Shown piece after piece: positions 60,930-64,000 of a stretch of 64,000 nucleotides of DNA (within the stretch, counting starts at the first letter, position 1; each line of letters opens with the position of its first letter). Origin of the DNA: Bacteroidales bacterium (GTDB lineage: Bacteria > Bacteroidota > Bacteroidia > Bacteroidales > UBA932); the NCBI GenBank assembly GCA_017400135.1, contig JAFPVJ010000027.1:171963-235962 (forward strand), in the 5' to 3' direction. Under the pieces are notes generated by a model that saw only the letters and a list, made by a program, of their open reading frames with translations, had not been told where the DNA came from and made no database searches. The translations under genes and the position numbers were made by a program.

Positions 60930-62759
60930 ATGAATCTGATCAACCTCTTCAAAAACATCAAGCCATTTGTCAAACCTTACAAATGGCTTGTGTTTTTGAC
61001 TTTGATTCTGACGCTGATCGGGTCCTTGATGGCGCAGGTCAATGCCATCGTGCTGGACCGTACGGTGGATGCCGTCAACGCACTGGTGACGGCCAAGGAT
61101 TTCGCCTGGGCCAAGGCGGCACGGATTCTGACGATCATCTCGATCGTGCTGCTCGGCAAGGAAGTCCTCTCTGCGCTGATCACCTTCGCTCAGAACTATT
61201 TCGGCGAGCGGATGCGTATCTTCGTGTCGCGCGACCTTTCGCAGAGCGTCATCGAGAAGGTGCTGACCTTCCGGATGGCCTTCTTCAACACCGATGAGAA
61301 TGCGACAGGTAAGCTCCAGGCGCGTATCGACCAGGGCGTGAGCAGCCTCAGCCGGACGGTGCAGAACTTCTTCATCGACCTGTTGCCGCTTTTCACCAGC
61401 GCCCTGCTTGCGCTGATCCTGATGTTCGCGGCCAATGTCTATGTGGGTCTTGTGGCCCTCGGGATCGTGCCCATCTACTTCTGGATCACCTACCGGCAGG
61501 CGAAACGCCTCAAGGGCTGGCGCCGCGAGATGCGTTCGCACATCGAGACCAAGAGCCAGGGAATCAAGAACATCATCGATTCCATCAACGTCATCAAGAG
61601 CTTCAACCGCGAGCGGATCGAAGCGGACAAGCAGTTGGACATCCAGAACCGGGTGACCGACAACCAGATGAAGACCCGCCGGGTGGCATTCTACTACAAC
61701 GGGGTCAAGAGTTTCGTCAAGCAGGTCGGCACGGTCTTGGTCATCATCCTGACGGCCTACCTGGTCTTGATCGAATACCCCGGGATGACGATCGGTAAGA
61801 TCATGTACCACGTGATGCTCTTCAGCAACGTCATCGCCCCGATCACCCAGTTGCAGCGCATCTTCGACGACGTCAACGACGCCCTCATCTACGCCGAAGG
61901 TTTCTTCGGCATCCTCAATTCCGAGCAGGAAGTCGAGCCGTCCGGTGACTACCGTCCGGCGAAGGTTTCCGGCAAGTTCGAGCTCCGTCACGTGGACTTC
62001 ACCTATCCCAACGGGAATCAGGCCCTCTGGGACATCAACATGACCATCGAGCCGGGCAAGATCACGGCCTTCGTAGGCCTGAGCGGCGCCGGCAAGTCGA
62101 CCATCGTCAACCTGCTGGACAAGTTCTACGTTCCTCAGCACGGCGAGATCTTGCTCGATGGGGTTGATTTGCGGGAATATGATACCCAGTACCTGCGCGA
62201 CCACATCGGCCTGGTGCTCCAGAAGAACCACATCTTCGACGGAACGATCGAGGAGAACATCCTGTACGGAAAGCCCTCCGCGACGCACGAGGAGGTCGTG
62301 GACGCAGCCCGCAAGGCCTGCATCTACGACCAGATCATCGCCCTGCCCAAGGGTTTCGAGAACAAGGCGTCCGACCTCTCGGGCGGCCAGCAGCAGCGCA
62401 TCGCCATCGCGCGCATGTTCCTGAAGAATCCGCCGGTCATCTTCCTGGATGAACCAACGGCCTCCCTCGACGCCGTGGCGACGGAGCAGATCAAGGCCTC
62501 CATCGATGCGATCAAGAAGGACCGTACGGTCATCATCATCTCCCACAGCATCTCCCAGATCATAGACAGCGATACGATCTATGCTCTTAAGGAAGGCCGT
62601 GTGGAGCAGTCCGGACACCCGGATGAAGTCTACAAGCAGGGCGGCATCTACAAGGACATCGTGGACGCTTCGGCCCGTTCGCTCAATATCGAGAAACTGG
62701 CCCGCACCATCGACGACGACGGTGACGGGGTCTTCTTCAACGAATCATCAAACGCTTAA
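60930..62759 (+). CDS. ABC exporter, fused membrane and ATPase domains
   Basis: A 609-residue half-transporter of the MsbA/MDR type. Six membrane helices in the first ~310 residues, then the ATPase: Walker A GLSGAGKST, Q-loop LVLQKNHIFDGT, signature LSGGQQQR, Walker B VIFLDEPTASLD and switch His in ISHS. It would function as a homodimer exporting a lipid, drug or peptide. The purT gene follows after 6 bp, which does not suggest a substrate. No clear -7 element in the 45-bp gap upstream, so read-through from the lipoprotein gene is possible. Confidence 0.92.
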   Translation: MNLINLFKNIKPFVKPYKWLVFLTLILTLIGSLMAQVNAIVLDRTVDAVNALVTAKDFAWAKAARILTIISIVLLGKEVLSALITFAQNYFGERMRIFVSRDLSQSVIEKVLTFRMAFFNTDENATGKLQARIDQGVSSLSRTVQNFFIDLLPLFTSALLALILMFAANVYVGLVALGIVPIYFWITYRQAKRLKGWRREMRSHIETKSQGIKNIIDSINVIKSFNRERIEADKQLDIQNRVTDNQMKTRRVAFYYNGVKSFVKQVGTVLVIILTAYLVLIEYPGMTIGKIMYHVMLFSNVIAPITQLQRIFDDVNDALIYAEGFFGILNSEQEVEPSGDYRPAKVSGKFELRHVDFTYPNGNQALWDINMTIEPGKITAFVGLSGAGKSTIVNLLDKFYVPQHGEILLDGVDLREYDTQYLRDHIGLVLQKNHIFDGTIEENILYGKPSATHEEVVDAARKACIYDQIIALPKGFENKASDLSGGQQQRIAIARMFLKNPPVIFLDEPTASLDAVATEQIKASIDAIKKDRTVIIISHSISQIIDSDTIYALKEGRVEQSGHPDEVYKQGGIYKDIVDASARSLNIEKLARTIDDDGDGVFFNESSNA

Positions 62760-62765
62760 AAAGAT

Positions 62766-63956
62766 ATGCTCAAACTTGCATCCCCCCTCAATCCTTTCTC
62801 CAAGAAAGCGATGCTCCTGGGTTCGGGAGAACTGGGTAAGGAAGTCGTGATCGAACTCCAGCGCTTCGGCATGGAGGTCATCGCGGTGGACCGTTATGCG
62901 AATGCGCCTGCCATGCAGGTTGCGCACCGCTGCCACGTTATCAACATGCTGGACGGACAGAAACTGCGGGAAGTCATCGAGGCCGAACGCCCCGACTACA
63001 TCATTCCGGAGGTGGAGGCCATCGCCACGCCGACGCTGGTGCAGCTGGAGAAGGAAGGTTTCAACGTCATCCCGACGGCGAAGGCCACGCTCTTGACGAT
63101 GAACCGCGAGGGAATCCGTCGCCTGGCGGCGGAGGAACTGGGGCTCCCCACGGCGCGCTACAAGTTTGCGGACACGCGGGAAGAGTTTGATGCGGCCATC
63201 GCCGAAATCGGCATCCCGTGCGTCGTGAAACCGGTGATGAGTTCCTCCGGCCATGGCCAGAGCATGGTTCGCAGCGAGGCGGAGATCGACAACGCGTGGC
63301 ACGAGGCGCAGACCGCCGGCCGGGCCGGTGCGGGCCGCGTCATCGTGGAGGGATTCGTAGATTTCGACTATGAGATCACGCTCCTGACGGTTCGCCACCG
63401 CGACGGAACGACGACGCTCAAGCCCATCGGTCACCATCAGGTCAGCGGCGACTACCGCGAGAGCTGGCAGCCGCAGCCGATGACGCCCGACGCGCTGGAG
63501 CAGGCGAAGAAGATCGCTGTGACGATTACCGGCGCCTTGGGCGGCTACGGCATTTTCGGCGTGGAGATGTTCGTCAAGGGCGACAAGGTCATCTTCTCGG
63601 AGGTGTCGCCGCGCCCGCACGATACGGGCATGGTGACGATGATTTCGCAGGATTTAAGCGAGTTCGCGCTGCATGCGCGCGCCGTCCTGGGCCTGCCGAT
63701 CCCCGAGATCCGTTTCTTCGGCCCCAGCGCCTCGAAGGCGATCGTGGTCGAGGGTGACACGGACAAGGTGATTTTCAGCGGGCTGGAGGACATCCTGAGC
63801 GAGCCGGGCGTGCAGATCCGCCTGTTCGGCAAGCCGGAGGTGAAGGGGCACCGCCGTTTCGGCGTGCTCCTGGCCACTGCTCCGACCGTCGAGGAAGCTC
63901 TCGCCAAGGTCGAGCGCGCCTACGCCAAGCTTCATGTCGAAGTTCTGCCTCGGTAG
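62766..63956 (+). CDS. purT: Formate-dependent phosphoribosylglycinamide formyltransferase
   Basis: A 396-residue PurT of purine synthesis (GAR plus formate plus ATP to formyl-GAR). ATP-grasp architecture: N-terminal [18 protein letters not shown], central [11 protein letters not shown] (the flexible ATP lid), [19 protein letters not shown] and [12 protein letters not shown] with metal ligands. Full family length. The remaining 44 bp to the window end hold nothing identifiable. Confidence 0.96.
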   Translation: MLKLASPLNPFSKKAMLLGSGELGKEVVIELQRFGMEVIAVDRYANAPAMQVAHRCHVINMLDGQKLREVIEAERPDYIIPEVEAIATPTLVQLEKEGFNVIPTAKATLLTMNREGIRRLAAEELGLPTARYKFADTREEFDAAIAEIGIPCVVKPVMSSSGHGQSMVRSEAEIDNAWHEAQTAGRAGAGRVIVEGFVDFDYEITLLTVRHRDGTTTLKPIGHHQVSGDYRESWQPQPMTPDALEQAKKIAVTITGALGGYGIFGVEMFVKGDKVIFSEVSPRPHDTGMVTMISQDLSEFALHARAVLGLPIPEIRFFGPSASKAIVVEGDTDKVIFSGLEDILSEPGVQIRLFGKPEVKGHRRFGVLLATAPTVEEALAKVERAYAKLHVEVLPR

Positions 63957-64000
63957 GACGTCCACTATAGGGAAGACCGCCGTCGCAATTTTTGGGAGCA

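Overview
The window is a GC-rich (roughly 60 percent by eye) chromosomal segment of a Bacteroidota bacterium, most likely an uncultured gut or rumen Bacteroidales. The reasons are: at least 24 copies of the Bacteroidota -7 promoter element TAnnTTTG placed just upstream of genes; fimbrillin-like, DUF4493-like and BACON lipoproteins; the six-gene sodium-pumping NADH:quinone reductase; a tmRNA whose tag reads GNNNYALAA; and secreted glycan-active enzymes. The genus is inference only.

Layout. 1-6.4 kb (minus): a sialic/legionaminic-acid type sugar pathway (neuC start, legC, legB) downstream of uvrA and a fimbrillin-like lipoprotein. 6.5-12.4 kb (minus): the nqrABCDEF operon with its own promoter and terminator. 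12.5-17.9 kb (plus): a UvrD/PcrA helicase followed by an M16 protease lipoprotein. 18-25.5 kb: a DUF4493-like lipoprotein, a lytic transglycosylase, Hsp20, a Y-family polymerase with a YolD-like partner, and an operon with a CNNM/CBS protein, rubrerythrin and a thioesterase. 25.6-29.5 kb: HrpB helicase and an A-type flavoprotein, with a possible small RNA between 25.55 and 25.68 kb. 29.7-31.1 kb: an AT-rich island with three small membrane proteins (TM2, CD225/dispanin, DUF2752) beside tRNA-Val. 31.2-41 kb: an esterase, a secA-rhomboid-phosphatase operon, tRNA-Gly, a phosphoesterase, and a CCA-transferase-xerC-hpf operon. 41-52.9 kb: an orphan HsdR_N protein, secreted carbohydrate-active proteins (GH43, sialate O-acetylesterase, GH29 fucosidase, aldose epimerase), pfkA, tmRNA, a secreted nuclease-fold protein and bactofilin. 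53-64 kb: an unusual PriA-like protein, a REP-associated (RAYT-type) transposase between two palindromic repeats, a repeat protein, a 49-residue peptide plus a 975-residue surface lipoprotein, an ABC exporter and purT.

Most of the window is ordinary housekeeping and host-glycan biology. The observations most worth following are: a PriA homologue that has lost Walker A, the zinc-binding cysteines and motif VI while keeping a full-length reading frame; the RAYT gene bracketed by two related hairpin elements of about 105 bp; the AT-rich three-gene membrane cassette; a palindromic in-frame insertion in hrpB; paired palindromes over the promoter of the Y-family polymerase; and several promoters so close to start codons that their mRNAs should be almost leaderless.
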